Below, in pieces: positions 44,026 through 55,056 of a DNA stretch of 64,000 nt (its first letter is position 1; every line of letters begins with the position of its first letter). Source of the stretch: Saccopteryx bilineata (taxonomy: Eukaryota; Chordata; Mammalia; Chiroptera; Emballonuridae). The position numbers and the translations under genes are program-made. The DNA is taken from positions 206,758,347 through 206,822,346 of the forward strand of contig NC_089495.1 in assembly GCF_036850765.1 (NCBI RefSeq). The letters are read 5' to 3'. Below the pieces are notes generated by a model, which saw only the letters and a list, made by a program, of their open reading frames with translations, did no database searches and had not been told where the DNA came from.

Positions 44026-44579
44026 CCCTGTTATGAAGGGGATTGATGAGCTAGCTGCCTTGGGCACCGTTTGGAGGTAGATAGAGCTCGTTCAGGCCCA
44101 GGGACAGCTCCTCTCACTCACTCATTGTACAGTGTCCGGGCCCAGGCCACACCCAGAAGGTACAGGGCAGAAAGTAAGACTGGGCTAGAGAGCAGCAGGT
44201 GTCAGGAAGCTGGGATGCGGGGCCGTCCTCCTGTGAGCCAGCAGGAGCCATGGGAGGTCGTGTTTGAGAAGAGGGAACCCACCAGTCCTCCCATCGTGAA
44301 GTCCTTCTGGACCTCGCCTCCGGAGGACGTAGAGGACAGCTCCCGGGGAGACCTCCCCTAGGTCCGGGGATGGGAGAGACCCACACCGGGTGTCCTATGT
44401 CTGCCGGAACAGCAGCGTCCATCTCCTATTCGTGTGTGGGCTAGGGAGGGAGGGTGTACGGCTTGAAGACCCAGCTCCGCCCTGGTGTTTCTCTGCACAA
44501 GTCCCCTGTCCTCTCCGGGTTTCAGAGACCTTTTATTCCGTAAAAGGTCGACGCCGGTGTAGATCATTACGTTTTAAAT

Positions 44580-44910
44580 CAGGGGTCCCCAAACTATGGC
44601 CCGCGAGCCACATGCGGCCCCCTTAGGCCATTTATCCAGCCCCCACCACACTTCCGAAGGGCACCTCTTTCATTGGTGGTCAGTGAAAGGAGCATAGTTC
44701 CCATTGAAATATTGGTCAGTTTGTTGATTTAAATTTACTTGTTCTTTATTTTAAATATTGTATTTGTTCCCGTTTTGTTTTTTTACTTTAAAATAAGATA
44801 TGTTCAGTGTGCATAGGAATTTGTTCATAGTTTTTTTTATATAGTCTGGCCCTCCAATGGTCTGAGGGACAGTGAACTGGCCCCCTGTGTAAAAAGTTTG
44901 GGGACTCCTG
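44580..44910. mobile_element. hAT-type MITE, family 'GGTCCCCAAACT', 331-bp copy
   Basis: The left end 'CAGGGGTCCCCAAACT' and the reverse of the right end 'CAGGAGTCCCCAAACTTTTT' form TIRs. The 8-bp flanks TTTTAAAT (44572-44579) and TTTTAGAT (44911-44918) differ at one base, as expected for hAT. The interior matches 56428-56877 in reverse. No ORF. Confidence 0.93.
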
Positions 44911-45754
44911 TTTTAGATCTTGAGAGCTGAAACAAACACCGATTAAAAGCTTACATAGATTTTTTTTCCCCTCAAGCAGCAAGCCGTCCTGTTGGCAAGA
45001 AACCCCTCACGATTTGTTGAGCCCCCAAAGTATTTCCGACGACTCCTGTGGCCATCGGGTGAGCACTGGCCTGGGGTGATCTTCGCCTATCTTCCCTGCT
45101 CACCTCACCGACACTCGGTTTCCTCTGCTTAGGACGACAGCTGTGTTTTTGCGTGTTTTTTTTTTTTTTTTAATGCTCACATTTTCTATCTCCTGCAGTT
45201 TGACTCCAAGTATTGGCACCTTATGAAAGAGCCCATTGAACAACGCAGGCATCGCCGTGACTCATGATTTCGGGAGAACTGTCCCACCTCCGTACGCGAC
45301 TTCTTTCTGACCGCCCCGCCTTCTCGCCATTGAAGTTTTTATTTGCCCCTTTGCCACCCGGATGGTGCCTGTCCGGACCACAGACACCCTTTCTCCCGAG
45401 GGCGTGATGACGCGTTCGGCCATCCCTCTGCCCTGTCTCCGGGTTTCCAGTGACTCACGGGTGGACGGCGAACACTGGAAAGAAACCTCACAGCTGCGTG
45501 AGGCTGCTGATGCCTCATCGTAGAGGTGGAAATTGCTGACTTTCGTATTTTATTTTTTGTGGTCTCTGGTGGGGGGGGGAGAGAAAAGCTTCTGAGGTTG
45601 GTTTCACAAGTGACCCTGTTATACCAGTTTCAGATTTGGGTAGGTTTGGGGGTTTTTTCCCTCCCTTTTGGCTATGGTTCCCCAAGCCAAAATTTGCGAT
45701 TGTTCTTCCTCCTGTTTCAACTGATTAACCATCGTGAACAATGACAACGACCCT
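44911..45754. other. Gene-free interval
   Basis: No exon or repeat recognised. Poly-T at about 45155-45171. Confidence 0.45.
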
Positions 45755-45990
45755 CAACCATCATTGACAGAGTGCCTGGTAGGCGCCAGGCCAGGCCTAG
45801 CTGCCCCCCCCCCGCCATGCATCACCTTTAATCCTCATACCTGTAGAAAGCAGACCTTATCCCCCCCCACCCCCCACCCCCCGCCTGACAGATGAGTCAG
45901 TCTCATGGAAACCAAAGCCCTTTGCTCAAAGTTGCCCGGCTACTTAGAAGCAGAGCTTACATTTCAACCCACGTCTGTCCGATTCCAAGA
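45755..45990 (-). repeat. MIR, reverse
   Basis: 'GAGTGCCTGGTAGGCGCCAG', 'CACCTTTAATCCTCATACC' and 'GACAGATGAGTCAGTCTC' are the reverse MIR order, interrupted by C-rich expansion. Confidence 0.65.
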
Positions 45991-46419
45991 ATTCAGGTTC
46001 TTTTTTACCTCCCGGTAAAGAGACAAGCATGCCTTTTTGGGTGTTAGGGGTTTGGGACAATTTTGATACGTAAAAGGAAAAAAGGAAGGAAAAAAAAACC
46101 ACCAGGGGAAAAGCCATTGGTGATGTTAGAAAGCACGACGACATTACTTGGAACTGCAGTCAGAACGGACGGTGAAGTCAGACCCTGCTTCTGAGGGGAA
46201 ACCACAGGTCCGCACAGGTCACGGGCAGGAGCACGTCCGCGCGACTCTGTGGGACTCTTCAGACCTCTCCGACCCCCGGTTCTCAGCGACAATTGGGAGG
46301 ATCGAAGCACCTGGAAGCTACGGCTCTTCAGTTCCCTTGGAAAATGAACTCATCTCCTCAAACATTTCCTTAAATGAATAGAAAGTGGAGGATGCATGAT
46401 TATAATTACCTTTAATTAT

Positions 46420-46530
46420 AATTTTAGATCTATAAAACGCTTTGCCAACGTTCACAAAATTAACTTATATCCATTATCTCATTTAATCCTCCTGACACCA
46501 CCATCCCCACCCCCCCTCCCACCAAGAGGC
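46420..46530 (-). repeat. MIR fragment, reverse
   Basis: 'ATAAAACGCTTTGCCAACG' and 'CATTATCTCATTTAATCCTC' match the reverse MIR 3' part. A probable reverse L2 ('TTGAACACCTACTATGTGTG') follows to about 46850. Confidence 0.6.
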
Positions 46531-47232
46531 TGGCCTTGTCCTAACTGGAAGCTTTAGCTGACAGCAGAGAATTCTTTGATTGAACACCTACTATGTGTGG
46601 GGTGATTCTCGGACCTGGGTGAGAGGCAGAGGTGACTTAAAATGGGGATGACACGCAATCTTGTACTTCATTTTTATGTTTATTATGTTCCCCCCAATGA
46701 ATTTATCGTGAGGAAAAGATACTCTTCCCTACCCAAAGAAAGACAAGGAAGAAAGAATTCAGACCAAGCTCCTTTAAGGAAATCAGTCTAGCGGAAGAGA
46801 CAGATGTGCCAGGTGGACCGGTATACATAGTAACTCATGGCAAGTTTTATCAAAGAAGTACAAACAGCAGGACAACTCATTCTGACCGCAGGTGCAGGAA
46901 GCCTTTCCGTGCTTTGTGAATTGGGGACAATAACCCTTGTCTCACAGAACGGGGCTGCGAAGTTCAACGCAGTGGACTCAAAGTTCCCCAGTCCTGTGCC
47001 TCCTATAAAGGATGGGTGTCGTTTCTGCTCACGGTCCCCAGCAGAGCTGGGAGTGTTGGTCGTGTCGTCCCCCGGGGCAGCTGTGCTGTGCCGGTGGTCA
47101 TCTCAGGACTGTCCCCCAAACAGCTCTGTGAGCCCTTGAACTCGGGCTGCGTGCGTGCGACAGCCCCGGAAGCCACCACGTTCAGACCGAGGACTCCACA
47201 CTGGTTCCTGCCCTCAGTGCCTCTCTACTCCC

Positions 47233-47570
47233 TGTTAGGTTCAAGGAAGAGTGCTGTCTAACTCTTAGAAAAACAGGCTATGAGTCAGAGACCCTTATCA
47301 GAAGTTTATGTTTGAAATTCCCCACTGAGCAATACCCCCCCCCATTGCTATGCTGCGTGCGACCTCCCTAGCGAATAGCTAACTGCCACATCTGCTTCTG
47401 TATGGTGCTTGCTCAGCCTAGATAGCCACCCTATAAAAAGGAGCCATTTTAGAAGCTCAGGGCTGCAATGCTCCCTTGCGTGGGTTGCCTGCAGTCCCTG
47501 CCGCAGGTTTGCAATAAAACTTATAAAATTCACTTTGGGTTTGCTGTGGTCTGTCTCCTGGGGTGTAACA
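47233..47570 (+). mobile_element. Solo retroviral LTR, 338 bp
   Basis: Starts TGTTA and ends TAACA, perfect 5-bp inverted ends with the canonical TG...CA. Flanks CTCCC (47228-47232) and CTCCC (47571-47575) are identical 5-bp TSDs. A TATA box 'CTATAAAAAGG' sits at 47431 and a polyadenylation signal AATAAA at 47513-47518, giving a plausible U3-R-U5 layout of about 225, 90 and 25 bp. No internal viral region or coding sequence lies beside it, so it is a recombined solo LTR. The class (ERV1-like or ERVL-like) is not settled, because a 5-bp TSD fits more than one. Confidence 0.85.
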
Positions 47571-47575
47571 CTCCC

Positions 47576-48615
47576 CGTCTCCCCGATCTTCTCATACTGC
47601 GCTGCCTTCTTCCTTCCCGTCGGTCTCGTTCATCCTTCCTGACCTTCCCCCCACCCTCCTGTGGCGCTGTCCCCAGGACCACCTCCGGGTCCAGCGGCTT
47701 GTTTCAGAAGGGACTCAGCCTGTAGCTGAACGCACGGCTATGGTTTTTATAGTGAAAGGAGAGAACGCAAGGTCGGCCAAGGAGAAGGCGCAGGGGGCCC
47801 AGTCAGAGGGCGCCGGGCACGGGCTTACGGGAGAGTGTTCCCTGCATCTCGCCTGGCAGTGTCACGCCGGGCACGCTTAAGTCCTCCAGGGACAAACCGT
47901 GACGACACATGTGAAATGTCGTCCGCCGGGGAGGCTCACGCAAGCCTCGGGGCCCGGCGTTTTATACTGAGGGTCAGTCACGTCGGAGCCCTCTGCCTGT
48001 GTGTGTGTGTGTGTGTGTTAATGTGCCGCTGAGTCGGGCTCCCGCTGACCCCAGGAACGAGGGACGTCCGCAGCGACCTGTCCTCGACGGCCCTTCTCAG
48101 CCGCTGTGGACGCCTGCCTGCCCACCACTCTCCTCCGCCACCGGGACTCCCACCGCTCTCCACCGCTCTCCACCCCGGGAACTCCCTCCACTGACCCCGG
48201 TTCCTTCTGATTAATTCAGTCCCGTCCTCAGGTTCAGAGGGACAGCCTGAGGCTGTCAGTCACCAACGGTGGGCTTGTCCAGGATGCCCGTTCAGTGTAG
48301 AGGCGTGGGGGGGGCGTGTGCATGGGACGTGCAGGAGCCAGGCCGCCCCTCCCCCCCACCGCTGTCCTGCGGTCCGAGCTCTCGGCTGTGATCACAGGCT
48401 GGGCAGTGGATCGGGAGCTGGAAGCTTCCAGCATCTTCAGGAAGAGGGGGAAGCCGCCAAGGACAATTCTGAAAAACAGTGTGAGCACCTCCTCTCCCCC
48501 CACCTGCCTAGGGGCTAGGGGTTTGGTTCTTTCAAACTCCGTGCCTCCAGCGTTGCCATCGTAACTTCACCTTTTAAAACCACCCCCTGCCCTCATCCAA
48601 ACCTTTCTCTTAAAG
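47576..48615. other. Gene-free interval
   Basis: (TG)n at 47999-48019 and a tandem 'CACCGCTCTC' near 48150-48172. No exon recognised. Confidence 0.45.
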
Positions 48616-51071
48616 CAGGGGTCGGGAACCTTTGTGGCTGAGAGAGCCATGAAGGCCACATATTTTAAAATGTAATTCCGTGAGAGCCATACAATATGTT
48701 TAACACTAAATACAAGTAAATGTGTGCATTTTATGTAAGACCAACACTTTTAAAGTACAGTAAGTCTCTGAATTCTTTTTAATAACATTGTTATGCTGTT
48801 GCTAACCAATGATGAATAAAGTACTTCTGGTGCTGCATGGTTTTGCTGATGGCTTTGTAGTCTGGTTGATACATGCTGAGGTTAAGCTTCATGCAGGCGT
48901 TGAGACTTCCATCCGTTAAATGTGATCGTAGGTTGGTCTTAACGTTATTTAGATGTGAGAAAGACTGCTCACATGCATACGTAGAGCCAAACATTGTCAA
49001 TACAGCAATACTCACACGCTGCAGTGTGTGGTATGTGACAGGAAGTGCATTCCAAGTTTTGACAATCAGCTGGTCCATAGGTTGAAGTTTTTCCATTTCT
49101 CCCCACTTGTGTTTGCTCGCCAACTCTGCTTGCTGTTGTGCAAGTCTTTCCAAATCTTCACTCAGTGACTTGAAGTTATTCACCCACATGTCTGAGGCCT
49201 TCAGGTCAGCAGCTTGTAGCTCAAAATCTCTGACAGAGACACTGGGGATGTAACTCAGGTCGGCGCTGTCCACAGCACACACGTGTAGATGGGTGATGAA
49301 CTTAAAAAGACGAGTGCACTCACAAAATTCTCCAAAGCGCGCTTTGAATGACTGCAGGAGATTAGATGTGAAGCCCGCTAGCTGCTGGAGATCAAGATGT
49401 TGAGCAGGGTCACTTGCTATGCATGCATCTTTAAACTCTCCCAGTTTTACAAAGTGTAGTAAACGACTTGTTTCAATGTCAGAGATGAAGAGTTCCAGCT
49501 TGTTTTCAAATGCAAACACTGCTTCTTGAAGGGATAAGACTGTACTTCCAACACCTTGCATTTTCACATTGAGCTGGTTCAGATGTTCAGTCATGTCCAC
49601 GAGATAGTAGAACTTCAGGAGCCACTCAGTGTTAGCTAACTCAGGATGCTCAACGTTTTTCATTTCAAGAAAAGTCTGGATTTCGTTCAGACAAGCCACA
49701 AAACAGCTGAGCACCTTCCCTCTTGACAACCAATGCACATTGCTGTGCAGAAGCAGACCAGGATAATTATTCCCAACTTCATCCAGCAGTGTTTTAACTG
49801 GCGATCATTTAAAGCTCGGGCAACAATAAAGTTGACCACCCGAATGACCAGCGACATCACCTCACCAAGCTGCTCGCCACACATCTGAGCACAAAGCGCC
49901 TCCTGATGTAGGATGCAGTGAAAACTTAGGATGGGTCTCTTCATGTTCATGAAGAAGCGCTACAAATCCTCTGTTTTTCCCCACCATGCACGGAGCACCA
50001 TCAGTACACCAAAATAAGTTTATCCATCGGTAGATTTTTTCTTTAGTGAACCCAGTGAAAGACTTGAATAAACCCTCCCCTCTTGGTTGTCTCTCTCATA
50101 GGCAAAACAGCAAGACTTTCCTCACGTAGTGTGTCACTGACAGCATACCTTGCAATCATGCTGAACTGGGATAAATGGCTTACGTCTGTTGACTCATCCA
50201 AAGCGAGAGAAAAGAATGGTGCTGCATTTATGTCCTTCACTTGTGTTGCCTCAACTTGATTTGCCATCATGATTGTATGATCATTCAAAGTTCTTTGCTG
50301 ACAGAGGCATGTCTTTAATTCATTTGATTACTTTGTCTTTATTCGAAAAGTCGTCAAGAAGTTCATTGGCAATATCAAGCATGAATGTTTTGGCATACTC
50401 CCCATCTGTGAATGGCTTTCTGTTTCTCACAGTTGCTAAAACACCAGCAAAGCTAGCCGAATTCCAGTCACCTTGTTGGGTCTAAACACGGAGTTGCTGC
50501 TGACTAGCTTGCACTCTGCACAGTAGCTCTTGACATGCTTTCTTCCTGCTGTTCCCCGCTGGATATTTCAATGCAAATGTAGTATGGCGTGTGTCAAAGT
50601 GCCGCTTTATATTTGACCATTTCATCAATGCAATTTTATCATTGCATATTAGACACACTGCAGAACCTGCTCTCTCCACAAAGGCAAATTCCTCTGTCCA
50701 TTCCTGCTGAAAAGTACGATACTCCTCGTCTTTTTTTCTTTTAGCCATCTTTTTTGTCAAAAGGATTTCTGCAATTAGCCAGCTGACTACTTGATTAAAA
50801 GGAGGGAAGTTTACTTCCTGACTTCACAATGACTCATGTACCTTACGCATTATCCAATAAAAATTTGGTGTTGTCCCAGAGGACAGCTGTGATTGGCTCC
50901 AGCCACCTGCAACCATGAACATGAGCGGTAGGAAATGAATGGATTGTAATACATGAGAATGTTTTATACTTTTAATGTTATTATTATTTTTATTAAAGAT
51001 TTGTCTGTGAGCCAGATGCAGCCATCAAAAGAGCCACATCTGGCTCACGAGCCAGAGGTTCCCGACCCCCG
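48616..51071 (-). mobile_element. 2,456-bp hAT transposon with decayed transposase
   Basis: The left terminus 'CAGGGGTCGGGAACCT' and the reverse of the right terminus 'CGGGGGTCGGGAACCT' are TIRs. Flanking octamers TCTTAAAG (48608-48615) and TCCTAAAG (51072-51079) are an 8-bp hAT duplication with one mismatch. The transposase lies on the reverse strand, so the 5' end of the element is at the right. Near-terminal words ('GAGAGCCATGAAGG', 'CCACATCTGGCTCACGAGCC') are shared with the short derivative at 51415-51738. Length and content are those of an autonomous copy that has since decayed. Confidence 0.96.
48791..50760 (-). pseudogene. hAT transposase pseudogene (BED finger, RNase H-like core, hAT C-terminus)
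   Basis: Full-length but broken transposase of the hAT element. The first frame (50760 to 50482) gives 92 residues with a BED-type zinc finger: C36, C39, H54, H59. After stops, a second frame (50288-50043) carries 'FSLALDESTDVSH', whose D31 fits the first catalytic Asp. The second catalytic Asp lies in 'WCTDGAPC' (codon 50000-50002) in another frame. The region to about 49800 is in a further frame. The last frame (49738-48791, 315 residues) starts at 'HWLSRGKVLSCF' and ends with the hAT dimerisation region (about residues 233-290, 'MFGSTYACEQSFSHLNN'). I count at least four frame changes plus in-frame stops, so no active protein is expected. The family resembles the transposases behind the ZBED/FAM200/GTF2IRD2-type domesticated genes. 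Domestication is unlikely here because the frame is broken. Confidence 0.92.
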
Positions 51072-51414
51072 TCCTAAAGGGTCGTGTGTAAATGCCTTCT
51101 CACAGTAAAACAGCCTTGTCCAACTGAACCAAAGATAATCACCTTCAGGAATTGGTGGGGAGGGAAATCCTGAATTTTCAATAACTTTCAACATGAGTTT
51201 ACATAATGCCCCCACCACCACTACCATTCCTTTCATCTCATCCTTTACCCAGCAAGTGGCCTTTACTAGAGTGGGCTGTGTCTAATCAGCAAACTGCCCC
51301 ACAAGGTGTGTGCACCAGGAGAGGGGAGGGGAGCGGGGCCATCCATGAACCCATGACATCTTCTCCTTGTTGCAAACTGTAACCCATGTCTTATCCTTGT
51401 CGCAAACTGTAGCC

Positions 51415-51738
51415 CAGGGGTCGGGAAACTTTTTGGCTGAGAGAGCCATGAGCACCACATATTTTAAAATGTAATTCCGTGAGAGCCATACAACGACCCA
51501 TGTACGTTACTCATTATTCAATAAAAATTTGGTGTTGTCCCGGAGGACAGCTGATTGGCTGGCTCCAGCCACCCGCAACCATGAACATGAGCGGTAGGAA
51601 ACGAATGGATTGTAATACATGAGAATGTTTCATATTTTTAACGTGATTATTATTTTTTATTAAAGAGCTGTCTGCGAGCCAGATGCAGCCATCAAAATAG
51701 CCACATCTGGCTCACGAGCCATAGGTTCCCGACCCCTG
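51415..51738. mobile_element. 324-bp non-autonomous hAT derivative of the 48.6-kb element
   Basis: The left end 'CAGGGGTCGGGAAACT' and the reverse of the right end 'CAGGGGTCGGGAACCT' form the TIRs. The flanking octamers CTGTAGCC (51407-51414 and 51739-51746) are identical, a perfect 8-bp TSD. About 65 bp at the left and about 250 bp at the right match the ends of the 2.46-kb element, including 'CATGAACATGAGCGGTAGGA'. The transposase region is deleted. Confidence 0.97.
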
Positions 51739-51746
51739 CTGTAGCC

Positions 51747-52702
51747 AACGATTCCTCCTTGTTGCAAACTGTAGCCAACCCCAGGAACTAAGTACAACAA
51801 GCAAAGCAGTGAGGCGTCTCTGTGGGGGAGGGGGGTAGTGGGGGGGGGGTCAGAGTCAGGTCTTTCAGGAGAGGAAGAAGAGGTCACAGGCCCTGTGATG
51901 TGGCCTCCCCAGGACTGGCGGCTACCAGTAGAGATCTCAGGCTACAATGCTGTCCGTCTCCATCACGAGTATGGAGCCTATCAGCTTGGTTTTAGGTGGT
52001 CCCATCAGACGCCAGGCCCTTTCCTATGGACATCTGGATGTGACCCAGACAGTCCAGCCAGACTCCATGATGGCAGTGTCACCGAGTTGAGGTCCTGCGC
52101 TTTGGGTCCGGGCCGGCTTTCGGTTCCGCTCGGCTCCAGCTGAGGCTGACCTGGCCTGTAGCGGGTACGCTCTCGGGAGTCCACCCACAGTCAGGCCCAG
52201 GCGATTAGGAGCCAGGAATTCAGGACTCCAGGAAAGTCCAAAGGCGTTTCTTTGGCAGCAGGAAAAGCACGCAGGCCTTTGAGGCGCCAAGTGGCTGGGC
52301 TCCACGCCAGGGTGACAAGCAAGGGTTTTCTAAGCCCCTTCCAGGGCTAGTGGACTCGCTCAAAAATACGCACGGCGGGCAAGAAAGCCACCCGCCTGGG
52401 AGGGTCCACGTGTACAGGGTCCGACGTGACGGGCAGGAGTTCACACGCGACCAGAACCTGCCTCACACCCTGAAGTGTGTCTTCCGCTGGTGAGTGCCTC
52501 TCTCTTCCTAGCAACTGCCTTTCCCCGGAGGCTCCAATAGGCAAAGTCATAGTAAAAATCATCAGGATGGAAACGTATCCTGTTTCTATATTTAAAGAAT
52601 TAGAGTGGCAAAGAAGAAAAATAAAAGAAAAGCCAGGAAGTTGCGTCCTACTAATAATTTTATGTTTTTATTTTTTTGCAGTTTACCTAATGAGGATGGT
52701 CC
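51747..52702. other. Gene-free interval
   Basis: Partial repeats of 'TCCTTGTTGCAAACTGTAGC' flank the preceding MITE (about 51364, 51397, 51757). No exon recognised. Confidence 0.45.
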
Positions 52703-52710
52703 CTCTAGTA

Positions 52711-53911
52711 CCGTGACGGCGAACCTATGACACGTGTGTGAGCACTGACATGCGCAGCCATTTTCAATGACACGTAGCCACATGCCGAGAAGGACGTTTC
52801 ATCCTCGGCTCCTCCACGGCCAGGTGCAGGAGCCGAGGATAAGACATTTGCTGTAGTGCAGACACTCTGTGCCGGAGGTCTGTAAGTCAAAGCAACAGAA
52901 CTCCGGCACAGAGCGGCTAGTCCTGGGACTTCCGGTTAGGCTGTTAGGGGATCCTTGACCTCACTTCTGGCCACGGAGCAAGGAGCAGCGGATTGCCCCG
53001 GGGGACGCATCTCTGGGGGCCCTGTGATCGCCATTACCAGCAACCACACAACCACAGCAACCATCATCCAATCAATCTACCGCTCTGGGGTATCGTGGAT
53101 TTCTAACTGACCATCATTACTGAGATAAGTGAGGGGGAGGCTGGGAGAGGCGAGGGCCTGTGCTATGGGTGCCGTTTCCCGTCATTAGAAATAGCGGCAG
53201 CCATCTTCATTTACGTAAGATGCAACTTGCAGAATTTCAAGACAGTGTCTGGGCTCAGGTGTTTGTTGACTTGAGGTCAAAGCTTGAGAATCTGGAAAGG
53301 TGCTGCTTGGAGAATCAAGAGGAGTACCACTACGAACAGGAAATTTGGAGTGCCTGGAACCGATTACTAGACACTTTTAGCACCTTGAAAAATATAGCAA
53401 TGGCTTTACTCACAATTTTTCCCTCTGCGTACTTTTGTGAGACCTTATTGTCAGCCTTAAATAATATCAAAACCAACAAAAGAAACAGATTGACAGATGA
53501 AGTTAGTAGTGCTTGCTTGGGCTTGAAGTGTACAAAATACCAACCTTCAATTGAAGCTTTAGCCAATGAAATTCAGCAACAAGAAAGTCACTAACAGGCA
53601 GGTTAGTTAAAGAATTCCCCCTCCCCCTCACTTATCTTAGTTTACTGCACCCCAAACAAGTTAAATAATATCAAGACCAACAAAAGAAACCGACTGACAG
53701 ATGAACAAAGCAGTCACTAAGCAGGAAAGTTAAGTTATTAGTTTTGGGTTTATTAAATACAGTTATATATTATAATGATACATTTTTGTTATTTAAACTA
53801 TAAATATCACAAAATTATGGGTTTTTTTCCTCGAAGTGGCACACCACCCGAGTTATGCTCAGTTTTTGGGCGAATTTTGACACACCAAGCTCAAAAGATT
53901 GCCCATCACTG
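52711..53911 (+). mobile_element. 1,201-bp hAT deletion derivative retaining a transposase C-terminus
   Basis: The left end 'CCGTGACGGCGAACC' and the reverse of the right end 'CAGTGATGGGCAATC' are imperfect TIRs. The octamers CTCTAGTA (52703-52710) and CTCTAGTC (53912-53919) differ at one base. It is a different family from the 48.6-kb element, with different TIRs and C-terminal sequence. A segment of the coding part (53457-53504) recurs in shortened form at 53661-53720. Confidence 0.9.
53220..53594 (+). pseudogene. hAT transposase C-terminal remnant
   Basis: An open frame from a Met at 53220 to the stop at 53592-53594 (about 124 codons; the frame extends upstream to 53160 without recognisable similarity). 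It contains the hAT dimerisation region: 'WNRLLDTFSTLKNIAMALL', 'IFPSAYFCETLLSALNN', 'IKTNKRNRLTDEVSSACLGL' and the end 'ANEIQQQESH'. The canonical G and S of 'FGSTY..EQ.FS' are changed (FPSAYFCETLLS). The BED finger and RNase H-like core are absent, so it cannot transpose. It resembles the ZBED5/EPM2AIP1-like branch of hAT C-termini. No promoter or splice evidence shows use as a gene. Confidence 0.85.
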
Positions 53912-53919
53912 CTCTAGTC

Positions 53920-55040
53920 TCTACAAAATGGCAAAATCATCCCCATGCCACAGCCACAAAAAGGCTTTTGAAAGCTCTCCTCTCCCCCCTCGTGTTTTCT
54001 CATTGCAGATGGATTCAAACACCCAAGCAGCACATTCCGGATTTATAGTTAACATGAGACCGGCAGGGAGCTCGAGGCTCGAAGGCCAGGGGGTGACGAG
54101 GGTCCCGAGAAGTGGCCGCACTGTCCCCGGCTCAGAAGGTGCCACAGCAGCAGGAAGACACACAGCAGACTCAGAGAAGGGAAGGGCGCTCGGAGCAAAG
54201 TCTGGAGGAAATGGGGTGCGAGCCTCTGAGCCTTCTCCCGGGGATGGGGACCACGCAAGACACGTGATCAGCTCCTCCAACAGGTGTGAAGTGTCACCCA
54301 CCGGGGAAGCCCAAGGGTTTATGTACACTGACGGCTGGTCGCCCGGGCACCTTCCGCCTAGCATGCACCGAGATTCCCGGCGCCCAGCGGGAAAGCATAA
54401 ATCACATGGTTTGTGCAAAGAGTTTGAACACAGGGAGACATTGTTTTCATTTAGGGAGTGGTGGGGACCCTCCTCCCCCCCCCAAAAAATCTAGGCTCCC
54501 AGCCCTCGGCCCGGGACTGACTCTGCAGGCAGGTTGTCCCTGAGGGTAGCAGCGTCAGACCCGCCGTGCCGGCTCCTTTCTACGCTCCTACCTCGAAAGG
54601 AAGGAAGGAAGGGGAACAGGAAAGCAAAGTGGACCAAGGAGGAAAAGAATGAGGCAGAAGAGGAGAAGAAGAAAACTTGAAGTCTCAGGAATAAAAAAAA
54701 AAAAAAAAAAAAAAAAAACATGGTGGAGAAAACAAATGGTTACATCCTAACGTCATGATATGTAAAAATAAATGTACCCAGTCACAGAATGCCCTGACCT
54801 TGTCCGTGGAGGGGGTCATTCAAGACCCATACTCTGGATATAGTACAGCCCATCGACTTATTTAGTGAGTCCTTATTTAATGGAACGTTTTAAAGTAAGC
54901 TCAGCTCTTCATTCACAGGAAACCCAATCGAGTCGCCAAAGTAAGCGTCCCGGGAGTGGGTGAGACGGGTGGGGGGATCCTCACCCCGCTCCCTCTGACC
55001 CCTGGGGCTTCTGCGAAGAGCCAGCGAAACCCACCGATTA
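53920..55040. other. Gene-free interval
   Basis: One ORF of 239 codons begins in the MITE end and runs to 54494, and an antisense ORF of 165 codons overlaps it. Neither has a recognisable domain. A run of about 24 A at 54694-54718 may mark an unrecognised retroposon tail. Confidence 0.4.
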
Positions 55041-55056
55041 GGGACGATCTTATTTT

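Noticed and set aside
48791..49738. 315-codon frame as a domesticated transposase gene
   Set aside because: It lies within TIRs and TSD of one element, and the upstream finger and catalytic regions are frameshifted. It is a decayed transposase, not a host gene.
53775..54494. 239-codon ORF
   Set aside because: Begins inside the hAT MITE end and has a 165-codon antisense overlap. No recognisable domain and no splice evidence.
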